A stretch of DNA of 64,000 bases from Dyadobacter diqingensis (GCF_024220585.1 NZ_JAMXKF010000003.1:1-64000), one strand, 5' to 3'. Shown: positions 9,114 to 18,119, numbered from the stretch's first letter. Notes: generated by a model from the letters alone, not told the origin. Made by a program: numbers and translations.

Positions 9114-9465
9114 GTGTTTGATTAAATGTGATCTTTGATCAAGAGTTTAGTAAGAATAAAATTCGGAATAGCCGGTTGTGAAATAGTGATTAAACTTTCA
9201 ATAAATTTAATCATAAATAACGCGATACCGAATAGACCGCGTTAAAGTTATGATAAAATTTTCGGGAGCAAAATTACAACACAAAGTGAATATTATTAAA
9301 AAAATTTAAAAAATAACTTTGTGTTAATTATTAAAGGGTGCTCGTACACGCAATAGTTCAACGACGAAATCAACATAAAGTGTGCGCTAAAATTTCATTA
9401 CCAAATAATCTATTGTATTTTTGTATCCTGTTAAAAAAACATCACATCATTTCAAGAGAAATACC
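9114..9465. promoter_or_regulatory. Divergent nagB/glyA control region with a 10-bp inverted repeat
   Basis: This 352-bp gap has no gene. A perfect inverted repeat AACACAAAGT (9278-9287) / ACTTTGTGTT (9316-9325) lies 38 bp centre to centre and could be an operator. A minus-strand TAATTTTG box at 9276-9269 may be the nagB -7 element, although I see no good -33 partner. The plus-strand box TAACTTTG at 9314 overlaps the right arm. The glyA -7 box is further right at 9416. Confidence 0.45.
9393..9423 (+). promoter_or_regulatory. glyA promoter, Bacteroidota type
   Basis: TATTTTTG at 9416-9423 matches the -7 consensus TAnnTTTG exactly. TTTC at 9393-9396 is a one-off -33 element, 19 bases upstream. 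Transcription would start near 9430, which supports the glyA ATG at 9466 and rules out the in-frame TTG at 9421. Confidence 0.55.
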
Positions 9466-10770
9466 ATGTCTACACTCACAAGCGTCGTACGTGATACCCA
9501 AGTTTTTGACCTTATCAATAAAGAGAAACATCGTCAAGAATCAGGTATTGAGCTGATTGCTTCCGAAAATTTTACATCCAAGCAAGTGATGGAAGCGTCA
9601 GGAAGTGTACTTACTAATAAGTATGCAGAAGGTCTTCCGGGAAAGCGTTACTACGGTGGCTGTGAAGTAGTCGATGAAATTGAACAAATTGCGATTGACC
9701 GTCTGAAAGAATTGTTCGGCGCAACATGGGCAAACGTTCAGCCTCACTCTGGTGCTCAGGCGAATATGGCCGTTTTTGTAGCATGTCTGAACCCGGGTGA
9801 TAAAATTATGGGCTTCAACCTTGCACACGGTGGTCACCTTTCTCACGGATCTCCCGTAAACATTTCAGGTAAATATTTCCAGCCTGTATTTTACGGTGTT
9901 GAAGCGGAGACAGGCCTTATCAACTGGGATAAAGTGGAGGAAACTGCTTTGAAAGAACGTCCGAAGTTATTGATCTGCGGAGCATCTGCTTACAGCCGTG
10001 ACTGGGACTATGAAAGACTGCGTAATATTGCTGACCAGGTGGGTGCCATTCTTTTGGCTGATATTTCTCACCCTGCTGCACTGATCGCAAAAGGTTTGCT
10101 AAACGATCCGTTTGGACATTGCCACATCGTTACCACAACAACACACAAAACATTGCGTGGACCTCGTGGTGGTGTTATTATGATGCGTGACGATTTTGAG
10201 AACCCGTTTGGTATCAAAACACAAAAAGGACAACTTCGTACGATGTCGTCTTTGCTGGATTCAGGTGTATTCCCTGGAACACAAGGCGGGCCTCTTGAAC
10301 ATATTATTGCTGCGAAAGCGGTTGCTTTCGGTGAAGCACTTAGCGAAGGTTATTACAACTACGCGGTGCAGGTTGCGAAAAATGCCCAGGCTATGGCCAA
10401 GGCATTTGTTGAAAAAGGATATCAGATCATTTCCGGTGGTACAGACAACCACTTGATGCTGATTGACCTGCGTACTAAAAATGGCGTAGCTTCTGGTCTT
10501 ACCGGAAAACTGGCTGAAAATACGTTGATCAAAGCAGATATCACCATCAACAAAAACATGGTTCCTTTCGACGACAAATCTCCGATGATAACTTCGGGTA
10601 TGCGCGTTGGATCGGCTGCGATGACTTCACGTGGATTACTTGAGACAGATATGGAACGTATCGTTGATTTAATCGACACAGTTTTGGTTAACCATGATCA
10701 GGATGCAAAAATTGCTGCTGTGAAACAGGAGATCAATAACTGGATGGCACAATATCCATTGTATAGCTAA
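9466..10770 (+). CDS. glyA: Serine hydroxymethyltransferase
   Basis: Interconverts serine and glycine with tetrahydrofolate as one-carbon carrier; cytosolic, PLP-dependent. The protein has 434 residues from ATG 9466, normal for the family. Conserved stretches are ELIASENF near the N-terminus, [13 protein letters not shown], the PLP region [14 protein letters not shown] and the Schiff-base lysine in [14 protein letters not shown]. An in-frame TTG 45 bp upstream falls inside the promoter, so I reject it as the start. The gene is monocistronic, with its own promoter (9393-9423) and terminator (10795-10838). Confidence 0.97.
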   Translation: MSTLTSVVRDTQVFDLINKEKHRQESGIELIASENFTSKQVMEASGSVLTNKYAEGLPGKRYYGGCEVVDEIEQIAIDRLKELFGATWANVQPHSGAQANMAVFVACLNPGDKIMGFNLAHGGHLSHGSPVNISGKYFQPVFYGVEAETGLINWDKVEETALKERPKLLICGASAYSRDWDYERLRNIADQVGAILLADISHPAALIAKGLLNDPFGHCHIVTTTTHKTLRGPRGGVIMMRDDFENPFGIKTQKGQLRTMSSLLDSGVFPGTQGGPLEHIIAAKAVAFGEALSEGYYNYAVQVAKNAQAMAKAFVEKGYQIISGGTDNHLMLIDLRTKNGVASGLTGKLAENTLIKADITINKNMVPFDDKSPMITSGMRVGSAAMTSRGLLETDMERIVDLIDTVLVNHDQDAKIAAVKQEINNWMAQYPLYS

Positions 10771-10794
10771 TAACTAGCCCAATATAACGATGTG

Positions 10795-10838
10795 AAACTG
10801 CGTAATGTTACTGAAAATGTATTCGTTACGCAGTTTTT
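10795..10838 (+). terminator. glyA intrinsic terminator
   Basis: AAACTGCGTAA (10795-10805) pairs perfectly with TTACGCAGTTT (10826-10836) and is followed by a short T-run. It lies 25 bp after the glyA stop. Confidence 0.8.
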
Positions 10839-10973
10839 ATTTTGTTTGAAAAACGGATTTTAACTTATTTTTCAGGGAAAAATTGTGTTGAAATAATAAA
10901 AAATCAAACAAAAAGTTAATATAATATAGAAGATCAATTTCATCGGACTGTAAAGAATTGTGCGAGAAGTGTT

Positions 10974-11001
10974 TTGACTTAAATAAGTTTTCATAACTTT
11001 G
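10974..11001 (+). promoter_or_regulatory. Promoter of the TPR membrane protein gene
   Basis: TTG at 10974-10976, 17 bases, then TAACTTTG at 10994-11001. This fits the Bacteroidota -33/-7 pattern and lies 26 bp before the ATG at 11027. Confidence 0.6.
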
Positions 11002-11026
11002 CACTCCAAAATACGAATCATTTGAT

Positions 11027-11728
11027 ATGAGCAAGAAAATTACGGACGAGTCCGGGCTTGAAATTATTGAAACTCCGGAAGCGTTAGCAGGCCAAATCAA
11101 TAAGGCTGAGGTTTTTTTCCTTAAAAATCGCAAAGTACTGGCAGGTATCGGAGGAGCAATCCTTGTGGCAGTAGTAGCGTTTGCGGGATATCGTTTTTAT
11201 ATAGATGGACAGGAAGGAACGGCGCAAAACGCACTTTCTTCGGTAGTTTATGACTTTGAAGCTGATTCTTTGCAGAAAGCATTGAACGGAAGCGGAGGTA
11301 ATGAAGGACTTTTAGCGATTGCTGACGGTTATAAAGGCACAGATGCTGCGAATCTTGCAAACTTTTATGCAGGTGTAGCTTTGCTTAAGCAAGGAAAATA
11401 TGATGACGCGATCAGCCATCTGGAATCTTTCAGTTCTTCTGATCTGTTGGTAAATGCTCGTGCTCAGTCATTGATCGGTGATGCGTATCTTGAAAAAAAT
11501 CAGGCAGCTGAGGCTATCTCATATTACAAGAAAGCGGCTGATTCTAACAAAAACGAATTTTTTACGCCAGTATATTTAATGAAGCTTGCACTTGCTCAGG
11601 AAAAGGCAAATCAGGCTGCTGATGCTGTTGCTTCTTATAAACGTGTTATCGAAGAGTTCCCACTTTCATCGGAAGTTGTGAACGCTAAGAAGTACATGGG
11701 ATTGTTAGAGGGACAAGTCGGCAAATAA
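11027..11728 (+). CDS. Single-pass membrane TPR protein, YfgM-like
   Basis: A 233-residue protein with a short cytosolic N-terminus, one membrane helix at about 38-56 (AGIGGAILVAVVAFAGYRF) and a periplasmic part built of tetratricopeptide-like helices at about 75-230. The repeats include LANFYAGVALLKQGKYDDAI and LIGDAYLEKNQAAEAISYYKKA. The layout matches YfgM/TPR_21 proteins, which bind envelope chaperones, but a role in protein folding is inference from architecture only. It has its own promoter and terminator (11754-11788) and sits between glyA and ribH. Confidence 0.8.
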   Translation: MSKKITDESGLEIIETPEALAGQINKAEVFFLKNRKVLAGIGGAILVAVVAFAGYRFYIDGQEGTAQNALSSVVYDFEADSLQKALNGSGGNEGLLAIADGYKGTDAANLANFYAGVALLKQGKYDDAISHLESFSSSDLLVNARAQSLIGDAYLEKNQAAEAISYYKKAADSNKNEFFTPVYLMKLALAQEKANQAADAVASYKRVIEEFPLSSEVVNAKKYMGLLEGQVGK

Positions 11729-11753
11729 ATGGTAATCCATTATTGTTCCAGAA

Positions 11754-11788
11754 AAGGATAAAGCCGACAACGGTTTTATCCTTTTTTT
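11754..11788 (+). terminator. Terminator after the TPR gene
   Basis: AAGGATAAAGCCG pairs with CGGTTTTATCCTT (one G-T position) around ACAA, followed by seven T. It lies 25 bp after the stop at 11728. Confidence 0.85.
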
Positions 11789-11835
11789 GTTTTTAAATAT
11801 TTTACTTCATAATCTATTCATAACAAGTAGTTTAT

Positions 11836-12333
11836 ATGTCAAGTGCAGATAAAAATCTAAGCGTATTCAATACAGAAGGCCTTCCTGATATTAGCAATAA
11901 GAAATTCGCTATCGTAGTGGCTGAATGGAACAGTGAGATCACGGAAGCACTTTATGACGGTGCTTACAAAACACTGATCGAATATGGTGCAACCAGGCAA
12001 AATATCGAGCGTGGAAATGTTCCGGGCAGTTTCGAACTTACCCTGGGCGCGCACTGGTTCGCACAGCGTGAAGATATCGATGCCGTTATAGCGTTGGGTG
12101 TGGTAATCCAGGGGGAAACAAAACACAACGATTATATCAACCATGCCGTAGCGCAGGGAATCACTAATATCAGTATCAAAAACAACAAACCCGTTATTTT
12201 CGGCGTATTGACTCCCAATAACATGGAGCAGGCTGTTGAACGTTCGGGTGGCGTGCATGGCAACAAGGGCGACGAAGCGGCTATGACAGCCATCAAGATG
12301 GTAGGGCTGAAAGAGCAGGTGGCTGGGAAGTAG
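11836..12333 (+). CDS. ribH: 6,7-dimethyl-8-ribityllumazine synthase
   Basis: Penultimate step of riboflavin synthesis: condenses 5-amino-6-ribitylaminouracil with 3,4-dihydroxy-2-butanone 4-phosphate. The 165-residue protein has VPGSFELTLGAHW (substrate loop), ALGVVIQGETKHNDYI with the catalytic-region His, and FGVLTPNNMEQAVERSGG with the phosphate-binding arginine. It probably forms the usual pentamer or icosahedron. No other rib genes are adjacent, so it is not in a rib operon here. It follows the TPR gene after a terminator and precedes lysC by 125 bp. Confidence 0.96.
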   Translation: MSSADKNLSVFNTEGLPDISNKKFAIVVAEWNSEITEALYDGAYKTLIEYGATRQNIERGNVPGSFELTLGAHWFAQREDIDAVIALGVVIQGETKHNDYINHAVAQGITNISIKNNKPVIFGVLTPNNMEQAVERSGGVHGNKGDEAAMTAIKMVGLKEQVAGK

Positions 12334-12458
12334 TCGTTATCTATTGTCAGGCAATTGTCATGATTCGTTTTGCGATCCATGGCACCTCCTGACCAAAAAA
12401 TGACCTCCCTCGGCTTTTCGGAAAAATTTAGTAATCAAAATTCAATCATTAATATTTT

Positions 12459-13817
12459 ATGCAAGTCTGGAAATTTGGCGGCACCTCGGTAGGAAAACCG
12501 GAACGTATGCATTCAATCCGTGAGCTTCTTCTTACGGATCCAAGTCGTAAAATTGTAGTTTTATCTGCTTTGTCCGGCTCAACCAACGCACTTATTGCGA
12601 TAGGAGAAGCTGCCAAGGCAAATGAAGATGCCTCGGCAGCAAAGCAAATCGATGATTTGAAGGCACATTATGATGCTTTTATCAAAGAACTTTATGCAAC
12701 GGAAGCTGGTCTAGCCAAAGGCCAGGCAATTATTGATAATGAATTCGGATTTATCCGTTCGCTGGTAAGCATCAAACCTTTTTCTGCAAAACAGGAAAAA
12801 GAAATTGTTGCCGAAGGAGAATTGTTGAGCACGCAGCTTTTCCAGGGATATCTGGAAGAAAAAGGTGATAATTCTGTATTGCTTCCGGCATTGGAATTTA
12901 TGCGCATTGATGCGGACAACGAGCCTGAACTGGACACAATCGAAGAAAAACTGACGGCTATTCTTGCCCAGCATACGGACAAGCAGACGATCGTTACACA
13001 AGGTTTTATTTGCAGAAACCCGCGTGAAGAGGTGGATAACCTGAAACGTGGTGGATCGGATTATACTGCTTCGCTGATTGGCGGTGCTATCCGCGCTGAG
13101 GAAATCCAGATATGGACGGATATCGACGGCATGCATAACAACGATCCCCGTATCGTAAAACGCACTTTCCCGATCCGTGAGCTGACTTTTGAAGAAGCCG
13201 CAGAACTGGCTTATTTCGGAGCAAAAATTCTTCATCCAAGTACGATTACACCTGCGAAACTTCGTGGTGTGCCGGTACGTTTGAAAAACACGATGCAGCC
13301 GGAAGCGCCGGGAACGCTGATCGCTACCCAGTCTTCTGACAGAGAAATAAAAGCAATCGCTGCGAAAGATAATATTACAGCGATATATATTCATTCGACC
13401 CGTATGCTGAATGCATATGGCTTCCTGCGTCGTGTTTTCGAAATTTTTGAAAAATACAAAACGCCTGTCGATATGATCACGACTTCGGAAGTGTCGGTAT
13501 CGGTTACGATTGATAACTCGGAGCACCTGGAAGCAATTACTGCTGAACTGCGTGAATTTGCTGATCTGGAAGAAAATGACAGCGATCAGAATATCATTTG
13601 TGTCGTTGGAAATTTCAGCGCGGACAAAGAGGGAATTGCCTTGAAAGTGCTTGATGCGATGAAAAATATTCCAATACGAATGATTTCGTACGGAGCTTCG
13701 GAGCATAACCTTTCTTTGTTAATTCATTCGAAATACAAAGCTGAGGCATTAAATGTGCTTAACGAGCGTCTTTTTTATTATGAAGATGCGATGAAGGGAA
13801 TTTTTACGGCTCCCTGA
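12459..13817 (+). CDS. lysC: Aspartate kinase, monofunctional
   Basis: Phosphorylates aspartate, the first committed step to lysine, threonine, methionine and diaminopimelate. The 452-residue protein opens with the amino-acid-kinase motif VWKFGGTSVG. FICRNPREEVDNLKRGGSDYTASLIGGA and the aspartate-binding region WTDIDGMHNNDPRIV follow in the kinase domain (about 1-290). Two ACT domains fill about 300-450 and are expected to bind lysine or threonine for feedback control. There is no homoserine dehydrogenase domain, so it is not ThrA-like. It is followed 79 bp later by serS with a palindromic repeat between them and no clear terminator. Confidence 0.95.
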   Translation: MQVWKFGGTSVGKPERMHSIRELLLTDPSRKIVVLSALSGSTNALIAIGEAAKANEDASAAKQIDDLKAHYDAFIKELYATEAGLAKGQAIIDNEFGFIRSLVSIKPFSAKQEKEIVAEGELLSTQLFQGYLEEKGDNSVLLPALEFMRIDADNEPELDTIEEKLTAILAQHTDKQTIVTQGFICRNPREEVDNLKRGGSDYTASLIGGAIRAEEIQIWTDIDGMHNNDPRIVKRTFPIRELTFEEAAELAYFGAKILHPSTITPAKLRGVPVRLKNTMQPEAPGTLIATQSSDREIKAIAAKDNITAIYIHSTRMLNAYGFLRRVFEIFEKYKTPVDMITTSEVSVSVTIDNSEHLEAITAELREFADLEENDSDQNIICVVGNFSADKEGIALKVLDAMKNIPIRMISYGASEHNLSLLIHSKYKAEALNVLNERLFYYEDAMKGIFTAP

Positions 13818-13839
13818 TTTAACCGAGACTAACTTACTC

Positions 13840-13893
13840 AGCGATTAGCTGTTGGCGTTTTGCTGATAGCCAATCGCTACAAGCTGATAGCCA
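13840..13893. repeat. Dispersed palindromic repeat, copy A
   Basis: An inverted repeat AGCGATTAGCT (13840-13850) / AGCCAATCGCT (13868-13878), 10 of 11 matching, overlaps two direct copies of GCTGATAGCCA (13862 and 13883, 21 bp apart). It fills the lysC-serS gap and ends just before the serS ATG. Similar GCYGAYRGCC-type palindromes occur at 21940, 23539 and 45431. Confidence 0.6.
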
Positions 13894-13896
13894 AAC

Positions 13897-15189
13897 ATGT
13901 TACAAACAACTTTTATCCGCGATAACAGGGAACTTACAATCGCCGGGTTAATAAAAAAACATTACAAAGATCCGGAAGCAGCTGTTGACCGGATTATAGA
14001 ACTGGATCGGCTGCGACGCGAAACACAGCAGGAGCTTGATGCGGTATTAACACAATCCAAAGCAAAAGCGAAGGAGATCGGTGGTTTGATGAAAGAGGGT
14101 AAAAAAGCAGAAGCGGAAACTGCGAAAGGTGAGACGGCTGTTTTGAAAGAAAGATCCAAAGAACTTGACGAGCAGCACAAATCCATTGAGGAGGAGCTGC
14201 AAAGTGAATTGGTAAAACTTCCTAATCTTCCTCATGAAAGTGTTCCGGAAGGTCGCACTGCCGAGGATAACGTAAATGAGCTGGAACAAGGTGCAAAACC
14301 TGTGCTTCCGGAAGGTGCTCAGCCGCACTGGGAACTGATCAAAAAGCTGGGCGGAAAACAGGCTCCGATCATCGATTTTGAACTGGGAAATAAAATTACC
14401 GCTGCCGGCTTCCCAGTTTACAAAGGAAAAGCGGCCCGTTTACAGCGTGCCATGATCGCTTTCTTTTTAGATGAAGCCGGAAAAGCAGGTTATAACGAAG
14501 TTCAGGTTCCGATTCTTATCAACGCTGACTCTGGTTTTGGAACAGGCCAGTTACCGGATAAAGAAGGCCAGATGTATCATGACGCTGCGGATGACCTTTA
14601 TCTGATCCCCACAGCGGAAGTTCCGGTTACCAACCTATACCGTGACGTGATCGTTGCAGAAAACGACCTGCCTGTTAAAAATGTGGCTTACACACCGTGT
14701 TTCCGTCGTGAGGCTGGAAGCTGGGGCGCGCACGTTCGTGGATTGAACCGTTTGCACCAGTTTGATAAAATTGAAATTGTTCAGATATGCAAGCCAGAGG
14801 ACTCTTATCAGGCTTTGACGGATATGTCAAACCATGTGAAAGGATTACTGGAAAAGCTGGAACTGCCTTTCCGTATTTTGCGCTTATGCGGCGGCGATAT
14901 GGGGTTCACATCTGCACTTACTTTTGACTTTGAAGTTTGGTCTGCCGGACAGGAAAGATGGCTGGAATGCAGCTCTGTTTCCAATTTTGAAACGTACCAG
15001 GCCAACCGCTTGAAACTACGTTATAAATCTGCCGATAAGAAAACACAGCTGTTGCATACGCTTAATGGCTCTGCTTTGGCGTTACCGCGTATTGTAGCGG
15101 CCTTATTGGAAAACAACCAGCAGGCAGACGGAACAATCCGTGTACCGGCCGTTTTGGTGCCTTATTGCGGTTTTGATACAATCGAGTAG
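13897..15189 (+). CDS. serS: Seryl-tRNA synthetase
   Basis: Charges tRNA-Ser with serine in the cytosol. The 430-residue class II synthetase begins with the two-helix coiled-coil arm that grips the long variable arm of tRNA-Ser (about 30-110, rich in Lys/Glu). The catalytic core has motif 2 (FRREAGSWGAHVRGLNRLHQF) and motif 3 near the C-terminus (LNGSALALPRIVAALLENNQ). The length is normal. A terminator follows at 15213-15247. A palindromic repeat occupies the leader immediately upstream. Confidence 0.97.
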   Translation: MLQTTFIRDNRELTIAGLIKKHYKDPEAAVDRIIELDRLRRETQQELDAVLTQSKAKAKEIGGLMKEGKKAEAETAKGETAVLKERSKELDEQHKSIEEELQSELVKLPNLPHESVPEGRTAEDNVNELEQGAKPVLPEGAQPHWELIKKLGGKQAPIIDFELGNKITAAGFPVYKGKAARLQRAMIAFFLDEAGKAGYNEVQVPILINADSGFGTGQLPDKEGQMYHDAADDLYLIPTAEVPVTNLYRDVIVAENDLPVKNVAYTPCFRREAGSWGAHVRGLNRLHQFDKIEIVQICKPEDSYQALTDMSNHVKGLLEKLELPFRILRLCGGDMGFTSALTFDFEVWSAGQERWLECSSVSNFETYQANRLKLRYKSADKKTQLLHTLNGSALALPRIVAALLENNQQADGTIRVPAVLVPYCGFDTIE

Positions 15190-15212
15190 AATATTGTTGA
15201 AAATAAATTTAG

Positions 15213-15247
15213 GAAAAGCCTTCACATAAATTTGTGGAGGCTTTTTC
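15213..15247 (+). terminator. serS terminator
   Basis: AAAAGCCTTCACA pairs with TGTGGAGGCTTTT (one mismatch), followed by a T-run. It lies 24 bp after the serS stop. Confidence 0.85.
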
Positions 15248-15267
15248 TGTTTCCATTAACCCGAAAA

Positions 15268-15439
15268 AATCCCGGAGGGATGGTATTATTGTAGCAAGTA
15301 AATGTCAGGCCGTTCCGTCAAACCCCGTGGGGGTGGCCGATTGGTTGTGATTGGCAGCGGAATGATTCTGAAATGGTTATGTCACCCTTTTAGGGTTATT
15401 TGTCCGTATTTTCTATAATAATGCCATCCCTTCGGGATT
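15268..15439. repeat. REP-like structured element with 27-bp inverted arms
   Basis: Arms 15268-15294 and 15413-15439 pair at 24 of 27 positions. All three exceptions become G-U pairs if the plus strand is transcribed. The arms contain the palindromic cores TCCCGGAGGGA and TCCCTTCGGGA, and the interior has two smaller cores (CCCCGTGGGG, CCCTTTTAGGG). The architecture is shared with the element at 51248-51408. It lies between the serS terminator and the stop of the MutS-like gene. There is no coding frame inside. Confidence 0.75.
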
Positions 15440-15449
15440 ATCTATAAGT

Positions 15450-16778
15450 TTAAACAACTTCATTTAATAATTCCGGAATGCCAACTTTCTTCAAAATCAA
15501 CTGTCCGATTCTTTCAGAAGCAATTCCTTCTTCGATCTGAAAAGTATTTTCAAAATCGTGGCCGGTAATTTTTGTTTTGAAACAACGGAAAGAAACAGAG
15601 TCAGAGTCTCGGTATTTTTCCATGAGCTCGTAAAGGTGAGTGGATACGAGGAAAGAGGAACCCGGATAGTTTCTAAATCCATCCAATACCGTTTTTGAGC
15701 AATGAAAAGCATCCTCCTGGTTTGTCCCGCGAAAAAGCTCGTCAATGATCACAAAACACTTATCTCCCGCATGCAAGGCTTCCGCAATGGATTTGATACG
15801 CATGATCTCATTATAAAAATGGCTGTAACCCAGTTCAAGGTTATCCGACAGGTGGATGGAGGTAAACAGTTTATCAGAGAATGATAGGCGAAGTATGCAG
15901 GCAGGAACCGGCCAGCCGAGATGCGCCAGATAAACTGTCAAACCACAGGTTTTCAAAAAAGTGGTTTTTCCGCTGGTATTGGCGCCCGTCAGCAAGCAAA
16001 GAGCGGTTTTTTCGTCGCTGGTAAAATTGTTTGGTACGGCATTGGAGATTAAGGGATGCCAGATTTTACTTGCTTCAAAAACGGAATGACGTTCAGTGAA
16101 TTCAGGAAAGCTTAAATGGCGAAGCTGTTTGGTGAGGGCAATGGATCGATAGGCGTCAAAGGTGTAACAGACATCCAGCAGGCGGCGAAATGCGTTTTTA
16201 TGTGAAACCCTGAAATAGTAATCCCGGTAAAAAACAGAGGTGAGTGAGATCCGTTCGTCTTTTGTTTTGAGAAAGGATTCCATGCTGCCTGAAAAAAGGA
16301 ATTTGCGGAGGAATGCAAAATCGTCCGTGAGCTCGTCGGGTATGACAATATCTTCAAAACGATTGATGAGCTCGCGCATACCGCGTATCAGCAACAGCAG
16401 GGCGGTAAGACCGCTGCGGACGAGGTAAAATTCTCCCGGATTTCGCCAGGAGTATAAAAGTGTATCCACCCAATGTTTGAAGACATCCTGGGACATGGTA
16501 TAGGAAATGTTGGAAGCGTAATAATTTTCCACGGCAGCAATGTAAGCGCGGGAAACAGGCAGCTGCCATAAATCCACGTGCGTACTCACAAATTTCAAAA
16601 GCTGCTGAGACGAAATAATTTCTTCCAGGGACGCTTTCGGCCGGCTGATCATTCTTTTCAATGCATCCTGTCCGCCCTGTGTTTTGGTCTGATCGAAAAA
16701 ATGCAGCATGCTGCCTTCCTTGGCACTCCGGGATAGTATTTGTAGTTCGTAAAGCGTTTGTGTATCAACAGCCTGCAT
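15450..16778 (-). CDS. MutS-family ATPase lacking the mismatch-recognition domain
   Basis: A 442-residue protein with a helical lever/clamp-like region (about 15-240) and a MutS-type ABC ATPase (about 250-440). Walker A is TGANTSGKTTFLKT, Walker B is FVIIDELFRGTNQEDA, and a conserved STH follows. The N-terminal mismatch-binding and connector domains of true MutS are absent, as is a Smr nuclease tail, so it is neither MutS1 nor MutS2. Similar short MutS-related proteins are common in Bacteroidota without a firm role; DNA-structure binding is an inference. It lies downstream of a REP-like element, with the GT-C pair upstream on the same strand (84 bp). Confidence 0.82.
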   Translation of the reverse strand: MQAVDTQTLYELQILSRSAKEGSMLHFFDQTKTQGGQDALKRMISRPKASLEEIISSQQLLKFVSTHVDLWQLPVSRAYIAAVENYYASNISYTMSQDVFKHWVDTLLYSWRNPGEFYLVRSGLTALLLLIRGMRELINRFEDIVIPDELTDDFAFLRKFLFSGSMESFLKTKDERISLTSVFYRDYYFRVSHKNAFRRLLDVCYTFDAYRSIALTKQLRHLSFPEFTERHSVFEASKIWHPLISNAVPNNFTSDEKTALCLLTGANTSGKTTFLKTCGLTVYLAHLGWPVPACILRLSFSDKLFTSIHLSDNLELGYSHFYNEIMRIKSIAEALHAGDKCFVIIDELFRGTNQEDAFHCSKTVLDGFRNYPGSSFLVSTHLYELMEKYRDSDSVSFRCFKTKITGHDFENTFQIEEGIASERIGQLILKKVGIPELLNEVV

Positions 16779-16862
16779 TTTGGAGAGGTTAGGACATCTC
16801 CAAAAGTAGACAGAACCAGGAAAGTAATTTTCTTAAAAATAGTTAAAAGTCAACCGGTTGGC

Positions 16863-18119
16863 TTAATGGTTTGTAGTTTCAGCAAGGCCCTTTTTAGGAA
16901 AAGCCAGCCAGACAAAATATCCGGTCAGGACGATAATACTCACCTGGATGAGATAGTCAATAACAGACTCCTGCGTTGCGGTGATATCCGAAGGATTCAG
17001 ATAACGAGGCATGCCCAGTCGCCACCAGTAAGACGGGTGGACAACGCAAAGGATGTTGAAAATCAGTAAAAGAATAACCTGTTTGCTGCTTTTCCAGTCG
17101 ATAATGTAAAAAACCAGCGGAATCAGAAACAGGAAAATATAATTGCTGTATGCACTTTGCTGAATCACCATCATCGTGGCATAAAGCACAACCCACACGC
17201 GGGAGAGCATAACCCTGAAATCGGCATGCTGAAGGCGGAAAGCGGCGAGCGTCGCCAAACCTACCGAGGTAACAAGGCCGACCCAGTTCCAGAACTTTTC
17301 ACCAACGCCGATGCCGTCAAAAAACCATGGATTGATAATCGAAAGGATATTCGGTGCGCGTAATACCTTGGCCTCATCCATCGGCTGCATAAATTCCAGC
17401 CCAACCAAGGGATACAAAATACCCAGCGAAAGTATCCCGATGATAACCATCGGAATAAGGAAACGTATTTTTTGTTTTTCAATTAAAAATAATGGAACCA
17501 GTATCAGGACAAAAATAGCTTTGGTCATCAGCAGGCCAAGTCCCAGAATTACTGCATACCATTCGACTCTGACTGTCCGTTCCCTGACCAGATAAGCCAG
17601 CACCACAAACAGCCACATCCAGACATCCTCTTGCGCGCCAACAATACAAAGCACCAGAGAACCCGGCAGGATGAGGTACATCAATGCTTTAAACAAAAAT
17701 GCACCGCGTGACTGAAAAGGGCGGAAAAAATGCCAGGAAATCCATAATGCTACGCCGTCCATCAATGCCATCGTAAGTACGATCATTTTCGGACTATACC
17801 AGATCTTCAACCAGATGCCCAGAAAATAGGCATACAAAGGGGAATACGGAGACCAGAAGTCGCGGTAAACAACCTGGCCCATGGATGCTTTACTGCCTTC
17901 GTCCCAGAAACCCAGAACATCGGAGGTAGGGGTGATGTTTGCGATCAGGTAAACTGCAATAAATGGAATCAGGCGGAATAACACCCAGCCACTGATGAGC
18001 GAAACTCTGACACTTTTATTTTCAAGCCATCCAGACAGCCTTTTCCGCTGTGAAAGTATCACCACCAGAAGAATTATACATGCAAGGCTGATGCCTGTTT
18101 TTGCTAGAACTACACTCAT
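16863..18119 (-). CDS. Polytopic membrane protein, probable GT-C glycosyltransferase
   Basis: A 418-residue protein with about 10-11 membrane helices. After the first long helix pair comes an acidic outer loop (TSDVLGFWDEG) followed by VVYRDFWSPYSPLYAYFLG. This recalls the GT-C fold of lipid-linked-sugar-dependent mannosyl/glucosyltransferases (GT87/DUF2029-like), where an early-loop Asp is catalytic. Donor and acceptor are unknown. The start overlaps the stop of the paralogous gene upstream by 4 bp (ATGA), so the two are translationally coupled. The last residues are hydrophilic. Confidence 0.65.
   Translation of the reverse strand: MSVVLAKTGISLACIILLVVILSQRKRLSGWLENKSVRVSLISGWVLFRLIPFIAVYLIANITPTSDVLGFWDEGSKASMGQVVYRDFWSPYSPLYAYFLGIWLKIWYSPKMIVLTMALMDGVALWISWHFFRPFQSRGAFLFKALMYLILPGSLVLCIVGAQEDVWMWLFVVLAYLVRERTVRVEWYAVILGLGLLMTKAIFVLILVPLFLIEKQKIRFLIPMVIIGILSLGILYPLVGLEFMQPMDEAKVLRAPNILSIINPWFFDGIGVGEKFWNWVGLVTSVGLATLAAFRLQHADFRVMLSRVWVVLYATMMVIQQSAYSNYIFLFLIPLVFYIIDWKSSKQVILLLIFNILCVVHPSYWWRLGMPRYLNPSDITATQESVIDYLIQVSIIVLTGYFVWLAFPKKGLAETTNH

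Noticed and set aside
9421-9465. Upstream TTG start for glyA adding 15 residues
   Set aside because: It lies inside the TATTTTTG promoter box, upstream of the likely transcription start; SHMT proteins normally begin near the ATG at 9466.
12711-13706. 331-codon open frame on the minus strand
   Set aside because: It lies wholly antisense to lysC, whose family assignment is certain. Its translation is rich in Arg/Phe/Ser without any domain, as expected of a shadow frame.
13840-13893. CRISPR-like direct repeats
   Set aside because: Only two copies of an 11-base unit, 21 bp apart, no spacers of CRISPR size and no cas genes.
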